Shown here one piece after another: positions 1 to 7,848 of a stretch of 36,842 nucleotides of DNA (the stretch's first letter is position 1; every line of letters starts with the position of its first letter). Made by a program: the position numbers and the translations under genes. Source of the DNA: Candidatus Heimdallarchaeota archaeon. GTDB taxonomy: Archaea > Asgardarchaeota > Heimdallarchaeia > Heimdallarchaeales > Heimdallarchaeaceae. Where the stretch lies: positions 1-36,842 of the forward strand of contig JAAFKI010000005.1 of the NCBI GenBank assembly GCA_021399345.1. The letters are read 5' to 3'. The notes beneath the pieces were generated by a model, which worked only from the letters and a program-made list of their open reading frames with translations, had not been told where the DNA came from and did not search any database.

Positions 1-633
1 ATCAAGGATCACGGGAGAGGAATCAGAAGTATTATCCAGTATTATTTGAAAAAGCAAACACAATTAAGATTACAATATGTGCAACAACAAAGAAACCAAT
101 TGAAAAAAAGGAATAAACTCAGCTATGGTCCAGCTTATTATCATCTTCGCGAGAAGTGGCGAAAGAAGCTCAAAGATGCTATTCACAAACTCACCAAGTA
201 TCTAGTAGACTTGTGGGTGGAACGGAACTTACATGAAGTCATTATCGGCTACAATGCGAAATGGAAACAGAATGTCCATTTCTGGAAAAAGATCACCCAG
301 ATGTTTGTAGCTATTCCCTTCATGAAAATCATCAACCAGCTGAAATACAAAGCAGCTGAACATGGGATAAAGGTTGAGCTTATACCCGAAAAGTATACTT
401 CTAAAAGCAGTTTTCTAGATAATGAGTTTCCCAAGAAACGAATAAAGTATGTTGGACGAAGAATAGAACGAGGTTTATTTCGTTCTGCTCAAGGCCATCT
501 AATCAATGCTGATGTCAATGCTGCATATAATATTTTAGTCAAAAGCGATCCGAAAGCATTGCCTAAACGGTGTGCGAACGGGGTAGGAGGATACGTGATG
601 TATCCACGTAGAGCGAGTGTTGACCCACAATGA
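1..633 (+). CDS. tnpB: TnpB, IS200/IS605-type RNA-guided nuclease (5' partial)
   Basis: The reading frame is open to the left edge, so only the last 210 residues are present. The C-terminal part carries the TnpB RuvC signature: YTSKSSFLD, then GRRIERGLFRS, then NADVNAAYNIL with the last catalytic Asp codon at 511-513. The usual CxxC...CxxC zinc finger between the second and third RuvC motifs is missing; serines stand where the first cysteines would be. The strand that normally ends in the RuvC-II glutamate reads EVIIGYN, with Gly (247-249) at the expected place, while a Glu (388-390) precedes YTSK. This fits the known TnpB subclade without a zinc finger. TnpB proteins are guided by an omega-RNA from the element's 3' end to cut DNA. 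No TnpA is visible. A TTG at 46-48 is not a credible start because homology continues upstream of it. Confidence 0.88.
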   Translation: MKDHGRGIRSIIQYYLKKQTQLRLQYVQQQRNQLKKRNKLSYGPAYYHLREKWRKKLKDAIHKLTKYLVDLWVERNLHEVIIGYNAKWKQNVHFWKKITQMFVAIPFMKIINQLKYKAAEHGIKVELIPEKYTSKSSFLDNEFPKKRIKYVGRRIERGLFRSAQGHLINADVNAAYNILVKSDPKALPKRCANGVGGYVMYPRRASVDPQ

Positions 634-676
634 CCTCTCCAAAAGACGTTCGATTATGCTTGGCTAATATGCCAAG
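589..676 (+). ncRNA. Candidate omega-RNA 3' segment / right-end hairpins
   Basis: Three stems are visible. GGATAC (589-594) pairs with GTATCC (600-605). Overlapping it, TACGTG (592-597) can pair with CACGTA (605-610), so the two folds exclude each other. CTTGGC (659-664) pairs with GCCAAG (671-676) around a TAATAT loop. In the family the guide RNA is made from the end of tnpB and the right end of the element, and the subterminal hairpin is the TnpA recognition site. Which role each stem plays here is inference. Confidence 0.4.
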
Positions 677-687
677 ATGACATAAAC

Positions 688-1264
688 TCATCATACAAAG
701 ATAACAATCTTCCTTTAATTCCAGATTTCTGATTACTTTGAACCTCCTAACTTATTAGAGTATTTACAAAATTCAGAGTTTCTGATGACTGATGAAACTA
801 TAATTATGAGTACTGAAATAGGACAAGACAACTTCTCACCTAATAAGGATAGATTTGATTTTATAATTGAACATGATGTAGATATAAAGTGGTATCAAGT
901 TCTAAAAAGACTAACAGATATTGATTCCTCGAAACTTGAAGGATTTAGGAAAATTATCTCAAGAACTTCTAATGAAAAAATAACTTGTTTATTGATGAAA
1001 GATAACCACCCTGTTGGAATCGTCCTAGGAGTCATTGAAAAACCTTACATTGGAATCTTTGATTTGGTTGTTCATTTAGATTACAGAAGACAAGGTATCG
1101 GAGAGTTCATTATGCGAATAATGATGTCATATGCGCATAAGAGCAAATTACAAACAATGTACCTTTAAGTTGAAGCTAACAATTTACCAGCTGTTAAATT
1201 GTACAAGAAACTTAATTTTCAAGAGAGATATAGATATAGATACCTAGCTAGAGAGAAAAAATAA
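688..1264 (+). pseudogene. Broken GNAT-family N-acetyltransferase
   Basis: The core is a GNAT domain: IFDLVVHLDYRRQGIGEFIM holds the acetyl-CoA loop (RRQGIG). It is damaged in three ways. (1) An in-frame TAA at 1166-1168 interrupts the family pattern 'YLQVEANN'; the same frame continues as VEANNLPAVKLYKKLNF to a TAA at 1262-1264, so one CAA-to-TAA change explains it. (2) Upstream, frame 1 reads YKDNNLPLI to about 720 and a different frame reads FQISDYFEPPNLLEYL from 719; together they form the N-terminal sequence expected of such proteins, so about one T has been lost near 719. (3) The 5' end is missing and the IS right end lies directly upstream. An ATG at 785 would give only a 127-residue fragment without the last part of the fold. 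Confidence 0.8.
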
Positions 1265-1279
1265 ATGAAAAATATGATT

Positions 1280-2686
1280 TCAAAGTAAGTAATCCAACAA
1301 TGAATTTCGTTTAACAGCTAGTTCTAAAGCTTTTCTGAAGAAGCTTGTAGCATAACCTGTTGATGAAGAAATATTTTTCAATTTAGTTTTAGCTTCGTCT
1401 TTATCTAACAATGCTAATGCTGTTAAATCTAAAGATAACTCAGCTAATTTTTCCAAATCATTAGCAATTTTGGTTACTACCTCAATAACAGATAGTTTCT
1501 TAATTATATCAAATAATCTCTTAAAATGCTTACTGGATTTTTCTCCAGAAACCTTTGATGTCTCTAGATTGATACAAGTATCAGTTTCAGAAATTAGTTT
1601 TTTCTCAACAAGTTTTTTATAAACAGTTAAGGACATACCACAAAATCTTGCATCTAGGTCACATCTACTATCTGTAATTATATCCTCTTCAGCAGTCCAA
1701 AGGCTGACAAAAGTCTGTAAATGTTGAGTAAATATAGACATTGAATCAATCACTAGCTTAACAGTAGGTTTGTCTCCAATTACATAAACTGGATTACCTA
1801 GTAGAGCAGAGTAAATTGCTTTGTCAAGATTCCGACTTACAGTTCTATCTAAGAAGGTTGGTGAAAGATCTTCCATATTGATTCTTGATAATCTATTTCC
1901 AAGATCTTCAGTTTCCATAATTTTATGAAGAATCTCTTCCATGCTGAAGTTTTCCTTTTTGTCATCCAACATTGTAAGATGATTGTTCATAAGATCATAT
2001 AACCTAAAAAGAACTTGTTTCAAACTTTGAGGAAATTTTAGAATACCAACTCTAGATTTTTCACCATCGGTATCAATAATGGTGTAGGTTAAACTTTTTT
2101 CATTCTCTATAAAAGTTAGAATTCCAGTTATATTTCCTTGAAATTTCTTATTAACTTTAAGAGCATTTAACATCGATGCTATCTTAGGAATATGTTTCCC
2201 TGAACCTACTTTGTCCTTTATCTTTAAACTTTCATCAGAATGAACTAGAGTAAAATGAGCAATTTCTGCTGATTTTAAAGGTCTTTCTGAGATTGAGATA
2301 TCTAATGCTTGAATATCTTTCAAACATCTATCTAAGATTATCGATGCTTCTCCTTCTGTGATTCTGTCTGGATCGGCCCCCTCTAATAGAGGACCTGTAC
2401 ATGTACTAAATTTCTCTAACAACTGTTTTAAAGTATCTTCAGTCAGCGTAGATTCTTCATCGATGGTTTCAAGAATTAGAACAAAATCATGAACTCTGAT
2501 AAAGGAGACAGTTCTATCGTGATAAGATATCGATTGCAATTCTCTATGGTGAACTTCTTTAGAAAAAGAAATTAAAGCTGTCACCAAACCTGTTGCTAAA
2601 ATTTGACTGGTATCATCAACAACTTCAGGTTTTGAAGCTAACAACATCCCTGTGGAAGTTACAAGTGATATCTTTATGTTGAGCAT
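1280..2686 (-). CDS. Longin-like domain protein with possible DENN-like C-terminal half
   Basis: A 468-residue soluble protein. The first ~120 residues look like a longin/profilin-like alpha-beta module: a beta strand with a sensor-type start (ISLVTSTGMLLASKP), a helix (LATGLVTALISFSKEV), strands around YHDRTVSFIRVHDFVLILE, and a long helix. The last ~190 residues (from about 280) contain AIYSALLGNPVYVIGD, a helix, VSLWTAEEDI, DARFCGMSLTVYKKL and a strand TCINLETSKV, a series resembling the core DENN arrangement that follows longin domains in eukaryotic FLCN/NPRL2-type regulators. The longin call is moderate; the DENN call is a pattern-level inference. The start is set at the ATG 2684-2686 because a TATA box lies at 2707-2713, about 24 bases upstream, which fits a leaderless mRNA; a TTG four codons earlier is the alternative. 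It is transcribed divergently from tldD1. Confidence 0.6.
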   Translation of the reverse strand: MLNIKISLVTSTGMLLASKPEVVDDTSQILATGLVTALISFSKEVHHRELQSISYHDRTVSFIRVHDFVLILETIDEESTLTEDTLKQLLEKFSTCTGPLLEGADPDRITEGEASIILDRCLKDIQALDISISERPLKSAEIAHFTLVHSDESLKIKDKVGSGKHIPKIASMLNALKVNKKFQGNITGILTFIENEKSLTYTIIDTDGEKSRVGILKFPQSLKQVLFRLYDLMNNHLTMLDDKKENFSMEEILHKIMETEDLGNRLSRINMEDLSPTFLDRTVSRNLDKAIYSALLGNPVYVIGDKPTVKLVIDSMSIFTQHLQTFVSLWTAEEDIITDSRCDLDARFCGMSLTVYKKLVEKKLISETDTCINLETSKVSGEKSSKHFKRLFDIIKKLSVIEVVTKIANDLEKLAELSLDLTALALLDKDEAKTKLKNISSSTGYATSFFRKALELAVKRNSLLDYLL

Positions 2687-2706
2687 TAGTTTAACCAAAT
2701 AATTGG

Positions 2707-2713
2707 TATATAA
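2707..2713 (-). promoter_or_regulatory. TATA box for the longin-like gene
   Basis: TATATAA read on the + strand, TTATATA on the gene's strand. Its centre is about 24 bases before the ATG at 2686, the archaeal spacing for transcription starting at the start codon. No ribosome binding site precedes that ATG, which supports a leaderless transcript. Confidence 0.5.
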
Positions 2714-2861
2714 GTAAATTTTCCTTTAAGCAAATCAAATAAAAAAAGTGAAAAAATCAACAATTACATGAAACAAAAAGCTCTATAGCTAGTTTAAAGG
2801 CGGTATATCAGTTGGTTTCTTCAATCATGCATGAAGTTTTCGTTGAGGATATTAGAAATTA

Positions 2862-2871
2862 TTTATAAATA
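2862..2871 (+). promoter_or_regulatory. TATA box for the first tldD-tldE operon
   Basis: TTTATAAATA is a near-ideal archaeal TATA element. Transcription would begin around 2892-2896, leaving a leader of about 28 bases that holds the Shine-Dalgarno-like AGGTG just before the ATG at 2922. Confidence 0.5.
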
Positions 2872-2921
2872 TCCAAATCCACATCCGTTTGAAATACATA
2901 TTTTACAACAGGTGTAATTAA

Positions 2922-4340
2922 ATGGAAAATGGAAATATTCAAGACCTATTGCATAAAGCTGTTGAGAAGGGAGAAAATCTAGGAGTCAACTTTATTGAAG
3001 CTAGATACGATAATCTTAATTTAACAACTATCAACTACACAAATGAAATTATTAAGCAATCATCATCTCTCAGCAGAAAAGGCATAGGTATAATGGCATA
3101 CTATCAAGGAACGCCTGGTTATTCTTACACACCAGAGTTAACTTTAGAAGGTGTAAAAGAAGCAACTATTAGAGCAGCGAAACTAGCAAAATCTACTGAC
3201 AGTCGAAACAAAATCAAATTAGACTTTGATTCAATACCTGCTATCAAAGAAAAGATTGAAGTAAAAGTAAAAAAACACCCCAAAGATTTTGAGTTTGCAG
3301 ATAAGCTAGATATGCTTAAACGTGGAGTAACAGCTGTCAAAGAACAACTTGAAGTTACTACAACCATAGGTTTGTACGGAGAAATCTATGGAGAGAAATA
3401 CCTAGTTAATTCTGAAGGAACTGAGCTTTATTGGGTTCCTCTTATGGTTGATATCAGGATGGGTGGAGTTGTAATAAGTGAAGGAAAACAATCCCAAGCT
3501 TTCACAGGATGGGGAGCTTCAACAGGTTTGGAATTCTTCGAAGAAAAAGAAACAACTCCTGAAATAACGGGAACTAATGCAGGAACATATTGCAAGGAAC
3601 AATTAGAAGCAGTAGCTGCACCTTCTGGAAAAACAAAGACTTTAGTTTCACCTCAAATGGGTGGAGTCGTAGTGCACGAAAGTTTTGGTCATTTATCAGA
3701 AGCAGATTTCGTTGTTACAGGACAATCTCCAATTGCAGATAGAGTTGGTGAAGAACTAGGTAGTGAACATGTTACCATAATTGATGAAGGAGTTTCTCCT
3801 TATGGAGGACTGTATCTGCCTTATGACGACCAAGGAATAAAAACTGGAAGAACAGTACTTCTTGAGAAAGGTATACTTAAAGGATACTTGCATAACAGAG
3901 GAACAGCTAAGAAAATGAACTCTGAGTTAACTGGTAACAGTAGAGCAATCAATTTCATGTTTAATCCAATAGTTAGGATGAAGAACACCTATTTTGAGAA
4001 AGGAGATTTAACTTTCGAAGAAGCTGTCGAACATGTAAATACAGGTGTTTATGCAGTTGATATGTCAGGAGGTCAAGTTGGGCTTGATGGTAATTTCATG
4101 TTCAATTGCAGTAGAGGATATCTGATCGAAAATGGAGAAATAACTAAACCAATTAAGAACACAGCTCTTTCTGGAAATATTCTAGATCTACTGAAATATG
4201 TTGAAGGTGGAACTAAAGAAGTTACCATTAAAACAGGTTATTTCGGTGGATGTGGTAAGGGAGGCCAAAGTGGTCTTCCAGTTGGATTCGGCGGTCCTGA
4301 CATGATTATGGATCAGGTGCTAGTTGGGGGTGCCCAATAA
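2922..4340 (+). CDS. tldD: TldD family metalloprotease subunit (copy 1)
   Basis: TldD is the catalytic half of the TldD/TldE protease, which degrades unfolded peptides and trims leader peptides of modified peptides in bacteria. The zinc motif HExxxH is present as HESFGH at residues 252-257, and the third-ligand cysteine is at residue 444 in GYFGGCGKGGQ. The N-terminal half (LLHKAVEKGENLGVNFIEAR, then NYTNEIIKQSSS) is the usual PmbA/TldD fold. At 472 residues the length is normal. The ATG follows AGGTG. The stop overlaps the next gene's start by one base (TAATG), indicating translational coupling with tldE. It differs from copy 2 (6432-7847) at many positions but the metal site has identical residue numbers. 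Confidence 0.95.
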   Translation: MENGNIQDLLHKAVEKGENLGVNFIEARYDNLNLTTINYTNEIIKQSSSLSRKGIGIMAYYQGTPGYSYTPELTLEGVKEATIRAAKLAKSTDSRNKIKLDFDSIPAIKEKIEVKVKKHPKDFEFADKLDMLKRGVTAVKEQLEVTTTIGLYGEIYGEKYLVNSEGTELYWVPLMVDIRMGGVVISEGKQSQAFTGWGASTGLEFFEEKETTPEITGTNAGTYCKEQLEAVAAPSGKTKTLVSPQMGGVVVHESFGHLSEADFVVTGQSPIADRVGEELGSEHVTIIDEGVSPYGGLYLPYDDQGIKTGRTVLLEKGILKGYLHNRGTAKKMNSELTGNSRAINFMFNPIVRMKNTYFEKGDLTFEEAVEHVNTGVYAVDMSGGQVGLDGNFMFNCSRGYLIENGEITKPIKNTALSGNILDLLKYVEGGTKEVTIKTGYFGGCGKGGQSGLPVGFGGPDMIMDQVLVGGAQ

Positions 4341-5716
4341 TGACTTTAGATGAAATTAGAGATAAGATACTTAACATAGCTGATCAAACAATTAAATATG
4401 CTAAGGATCTAAATATCCCAGCAGCTGAAGCTTATGTCTATAATCTCTCAAACACCAATTTAACTGATAATAAAGGCAAGATAGACAGTAGAGATGGATT
4501 GACCCAAGGTATAGGGCTTAGAGTTGCAATAGGGAAACAAGTAGGTTTTGCTAGTTGTACAGGTTTCGAAAAAGAAACAATAAAATCTACCCTTAAACAT
4601 GCACATAGTATTGCTATAGTCAGTCCTGAGAATCCCATGTTTAATGGATTTGTAGCTGGTACAAATGTAGCTAAAGAAGGTATCCTTGATCCTGAGATAC
4701 TACATCTTGATTCAGATTCGATGATTGAGACATGTAATTTAATGAGTCAAGAAATAGATCTAAGTGATACAAGAATTGTCTCAGACAGTTATACAGTCAA
4801 TTTCTCATTTGGAGGTTATGCTGTATCTACAACTGAAGACTGTTTAGCTTCATCGTTAATAACCAGTTATGCTGCAAACAGCTATTTCGTAGTAACTGAA
4901 GCTGGAGATAGAAAAACAGCTGGAGATTTTGTTCAAGGTCGAGAGATTAAATCTGTAGAAGGAATCAGTTCAAATGGATTGAAAAAAGCATTAAACTCTC
5001 TTGGTTCTAAAGCTTTTGGAGGTTCAGAAGTCCTACCAACAGTATGGGAACCACGTGAATCCGCTGCATTTTTAGGCTTCTCATTTATCAATTGTGTATC
5101 TGGATCCTCCTTTGTTGAAAAAAGCAATCCTTGGGGAGAGAAACTCAACCAACAGGTAGCTGTTAAAGAATTAACATTAATAGATGATGGGCAAGAACTA
5201 GAATCAGAAGCAGGTAGAGCAATCGATTCTGAAGGTTCTCCTAAACAAACTACAACCATTATTGAAAATGGTCTATTGAAAACTTTCCTCTTCGATAAAA
5301 TGTTTGGAGAAGCAGCAGATCAAGCAACAACTGGGAATGCTTCTAGAGGAGGTTTCTTTGGTGGAATTCCTTATGAAAATGTACCAAATGTTGGACCTAA
5401 TAAATTGTTAATTAAAGAAGTTGGAAAGAATTTAGATCAACAAATTGGTGAAATTGATAAAGGAATTCTAATCACAGGTACTCCTATTGGTTTATTCACT
5501 GCAAATCAGATAACAGGTGATTTCAGTATCACTACCAATGATGCTTTCTTGATTGAGAAAGGAGAAGTTGTTCATCCGTTGAAGAATATTAGTATTGCTG
5601 GAAATTACTTCGAAACACTCAATGATATTAGAACAATAGGTTCTGATAGAGAAGTATCTGGATGGCCAATAGATGCCCCAGCGATTACATATAATAAGCA
5701 TACAATTTCAGACTAG
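4340..5716 (+). CDS. tldE: TldE/PmbA family protease subunit (copy 1)
   Basis: A 458-residue TldE (PmbA) homologue, the non-catalytic partner that with TldD encloses the proteolytic chamber. It lacks HExxxH, as expected for TldE. Typical features are LTQGIGLRVAIGKQVGFASC near residue 55, TTGNASRGG near residue 330 and the C-terminal GDFSITTNDAFLIEKGE. Translation is coupled to tldD1 by the TAATG overlap, with a GGGGG ribosome-binding stretch inside the end of tldD1 (4326-4330). A T-rich tract directly after the stop should end the transcript. Confidence 0.93.
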   Translation: MTLDEIRDKILNIADQTIKYAKDLNIPAAEAYVYNLSNTNLTDNKGKIDSRDGLTQGIGLRVAIGKQVGFASCTGFEKETIKSTLKHAHSIAIVSPENPMFNGFVAGTNVAKEGILDPEILHLDSDSMIETCNLMSQEIDLSDTRIVSDSYTVNFSFGGYAVSTTEDCLASSLITSYAANSYFVVTEAGDRKTAGDFVQGREIKSVEGISSNGLKKALNSLGSKAFGGSEVLPTVWEPRESAAFLGFSFINCVSGSSFVEKSNPWGEKLNQQVAVKELTLIDDGQELESEAGRAIDSEGSPKQTTTIIENGLLKTFLFDKMFGEAADQATTGNASRGGFFGGIPYENVPNVGPNKLLIKEVGKNLDQQIGEIDKGILITGTPIGLFTANQITGDFSITTNDAFLIEKGEVVHPLKNISIAGNYFETLNDIRTIGSDREVSGWPIDAPAITYNKHTISD

Positions 5717-5722
5717 AAATGC

Positions 5723-5744
5723 TTTTTTCCTTTTTTTTCTTTTT
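5723..5744 (+). terminator. T-rich terminator after tldE copy 1
   Basis: Runs of six and eight T follow the tldE stop within 7-30 bases. Archaeal RNA polymerase stops at such U-tracts without needing a hairpin. The tract ends at the stop of the convergent RING-like gene. Confidence 0.5.
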
Positions 5745-6249
5745 ATATCTCTTGTATTTTTTTATTGCAGTTTGGGCAAACTGATTTGATTTTTAACCAT
5801 TCAACTAAATGAGATTTATGAGCTGGAATTTTGCATGATGGACATGTTATATATTTGTCTCCTTCACCTATAGAATCCATACAAACGCTGCATTTGTCCT
5901 TAAGATTGCTCTGTGCAATCTGTTCTGAAGAAAGTTGAACTTCTTTTTCGAGAGATTCATTAACTTCTTCTTCAGTAGAATACGTATGTCTTTCTTTAAG
6001 CAATTTCTTCTGTCTTGAATATTCTATACCTAAATTAAAAACTATTACTACTGAAGTACCTATAACAATTGACCAAAACCAAAATCCTAGATTACCAAAG
6101 AAATCTAGATGAAACCATTCTTCTAATGCTGATAATAAAGCTATAACACATATAAAGGGAATGCAGAGAAGCAGAATAATTTTGGAAATGAAATGCATAT
6201 CAACAAAAGACATCCTAAATTTCTTTCTCTTGTCTGCAAGTTTCTTCAT
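5743..6249 (-). CDS. Membrane-anchored RING-type zinc finger protein
   Basis: A 168-residue protein with a basic N-terminus, two hydrophobic segments (about residues 22-42 and 55-75), an acidic linker, and a C-terminal zinc finger of eight ligands: C120, C123, C136, C139, H144, H147, C158, C161. The arrangement CSVC-x12-CPSC-x4-H-x2-H-x10-CPNC, with the helix LVEWLK between the last His and the final pair, is that of RING-type E3 domains (close to the C4HC3 Nse1/RING-like form, with the sixth ligand His rather than Cys). RING domains recruit E2 ubiquitin-conjugating enzymes, and small RING proteins are known in Asgard archaea. An E3 role here is inference; no ubiquitin, E1 or E2 gene lies in the window. 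The ATG at 6249 is preferred over a TTG three codons upstream. It sits between two tldDE operons on the opposite strand. Confidence 0.65.
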   Translation of the reverse strand: MKKLADKRKKFRMSFVDMHFISKIILLLCIPFICVIALLSALEEWFHLDFFGNLGFWFWSIVIGTSVVIVFNLGIEYSRQKKLLKERHTYSTEEEVNESLEKEVQLSSEQIAQSNLKDKCSVCMDSIGEGDKYITCPSCKIPAHKSHLVEWLKIKSVCPNCNKKIQEI

Positions 6250-6365
6250 TATATTCAACTTTTTGATTTGCTTGAGTAAATAGATAAATGTTGTTGTTTC
6301 ACTTTTACTATTAATAGAAACTGAAACCGTTTTATTATTTATGAAGAAGCTAAAGATTGTATACT

Positions 6366-6373
6366 TTTATAAA
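6366..6373 (+). promoter_or_regulatory. Candidate TATA box for the second tldD-tldE operon
   Basis: TTTATAAA lies 59-66 bases before the tldD2 start, leaving a leader of about 35 bases that carries the GGTG ribosome binding site. A second A/T-rich stretch near 6402-6412 is a weaker alternative. Confidence 0.4.
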
Positions 6374-6431
6374 TTACCCTATGATTTTTACAACAATTCA
6401 AAATATATTTTAACCAAAAAGGTGAAAAAAA

Positions 6432-7847
6432 TTGGAGAAAGATTATGTCTTAGATCTTTTACATAAAGCAGTAGATCATGGTCATAAACTTGGAGCTGAT
6501 TTTGTTGAAGCAAGGTATGATGACTTGACTCTAACAACTATTAATTATACAAATGAACAAGTCAAAGAATCATCCACAAAGCAACGTAGAGGAATAGGAA
6601 TTATGACCTACATTAATGGGTCGCCTGGTTATTCCTTTACACCAATACTAGAAACTGATGCTTTGAAGGAAACAACAAAAAGAGCTTTAGGAATAGCTAA
6701 ATCTACTGAATCCCTTTTAACATTCAAGCATAAATATACAGATAGACCTACCATTAAGGACTCTATTGAACATAAAGTGAAAATACATCCAAAGGATGTT
6801 GAATTTGAAGAAAAACTAGAAATGTTAAAACGAGGAGTAGCTTGTGCAAAAGAACAAGTTGATACCCAGTCTACCGTAGGATTATGGGGAGAACTCTGGG
6901 GAAATAAATTATTTGTAAACTCAGAACAATCTGAAATCTACTGGACTCCTCTTTTGTTTGATATACGAATTGCAGCAATAGCAATGACAGAAACAACTCA
7001 AGCAAGAGGTTCAGATGGAGAAGGGCAATCACAAGGAATGGAATTTTTCAAACTAAAAGGAAAAGATCCTGAAACTATTGGAACTAATGCTGGAACATAC
7101 TGCAAAGAACAAACTGAAGCAGTAGCAGCACCGGGTGGAAAACAAAGAGCCCTTGTTGGACCGAGAATGGCCGGTGTTTTAGCTCATGAAAGTTTTGGTC
7201 ACTTGTCTGAATCTGACTTTGTTATAACTGGGATGTCTCCCATTTCAGATAGAGTTGGAGAACAATTAGGAAGTGAACATGCTACCATTATTGATGAAGG
7301 TATCACTGAATATGGAGGATTCTTCTTACCTTATGATGATCAAGGTACTAAAACAGGAAAGACTGTTTTGATGGACAAAGGAATGCTTGTAGGATATCTT
7401 CACGATAGAAGTACAGCAAACAAAATGAACACTGAAACAACAGGTAATAGTAGGGCAATTACATTCATGTACCCAAGTATCCCAAGGATGAAAAATACAT
7501 ACTTCAAACCAGGAGATCTAAGTATTGAAGAATCAGTTGAAATAGTTGGTGACGGTATCTATGCAGCTGGTACATCTGGCGGTCAAGCTGGCTTAGATGG
7601 AGCGTTCTTATTCAAATGCAGCAGAGGCTACCTAATAGAAAAAGGAGAAATTACAACACCAATAAAAGATGCAGCATTATCTGGTCAGATTTTAGATTTC
7701 ATCAACCAAATTAGTGGTGTGGGAAAAGAAATGGATCTCTTTACTTCGTACTTTGGTGGATGTGGTAAAGGTGGTCAATACCCATTACCAGTTGGACTCG
7801 GTGGTCCTAGCATCGTTGTCGATGAAGTGCTAGTTGGGGGCGAATAA
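6432..7847 (+). CDS. tldD: TldD family metalloprotease subunit (copy 2)
   Basis: Paralogue of the gene at 2922-4340. The zinc motif HESFGH is again at residues 252-257 and the metal-binding cysteine at residue 444, so it should be an active TldD. It begins at TTG: GGTG at 6421-6424 sits 7 bases upstream and the protein then aligns from residue 1 with copy 1 (DLLHKAV near the N-terminus in both). Shared blocks include GTNAGTYCKEQ and YLPYDDQGIKTG/FLPYDDQGTKTG. The substrate-contact regions between them differ more, for example the Ser/Gly-rich stretch around residues 185-205, which suggests different substrates. It ends one base before the ATG of its own tldE. Confidence 0.94.
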   Translation: MEKDYVLDLLHKAVDHGHKLGADFVEARYDDLTLTTINYTNEQVKESSTKQRRGIGIMTYINGSPGYSFTPILETDALKETTKRALGIAKSTESLLTFKHKYTDRPTIKDSIEHKVKIHPKDVEFEEKLEMLKRGVACAKEQVDTQSTVGLWGELWGNKLFVNSEQSEIYWTPLLFDIRIAAIAMTETTQARGSDGEGQSQGMEFFKLKGKDPETIGTNAGTYCKEQTEAVAAPGGKQRALVGPRMAGVLAHESFGHLSESDFVITGMSPISDRVGEQLGSEHATIIDEGITEYGGFFLPYDDQGTKTGKTVLMDKGMLVGYLHDRSTANKMNTETTGNSRAITFMYPSIPRMKNTYFKPGDLSIEESVEIVGDGIYAAGTSGGQAGLDGAFLFKCSRGYLIEKGEITTPIKDAALSGQILDFINQISGVGKEMDLFTSYFGGCGKGGQYPLPVGLGGPSIVVDEVLVGGE

Positions 7848-7848
7848 A

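Larger units (their letters stand above)
1..687 (+). mobile_element. Right part of an IS200/IS605-type element
   Basis: It contains the end of tnpB and a short 3' flank with a subterminal hairpin, as expected for the right end of elements mobilised by a Y1 transposase. The right boundary is inferred: homology to the interrupted GNAT gene resumes near 688, so the junction should lie between the hairpin (ends 676) and about 690. The left end lies outside the window. Confidence 0.65.

Noticed and set aside
2827..2868. A 13-codon frame starting at an ATG upstream of tldD1, considered as a TldD/E substrate peptide
   Set aside because: No ribosome binding site, overlaps the TATA box of tldD1, and no leader or core features.
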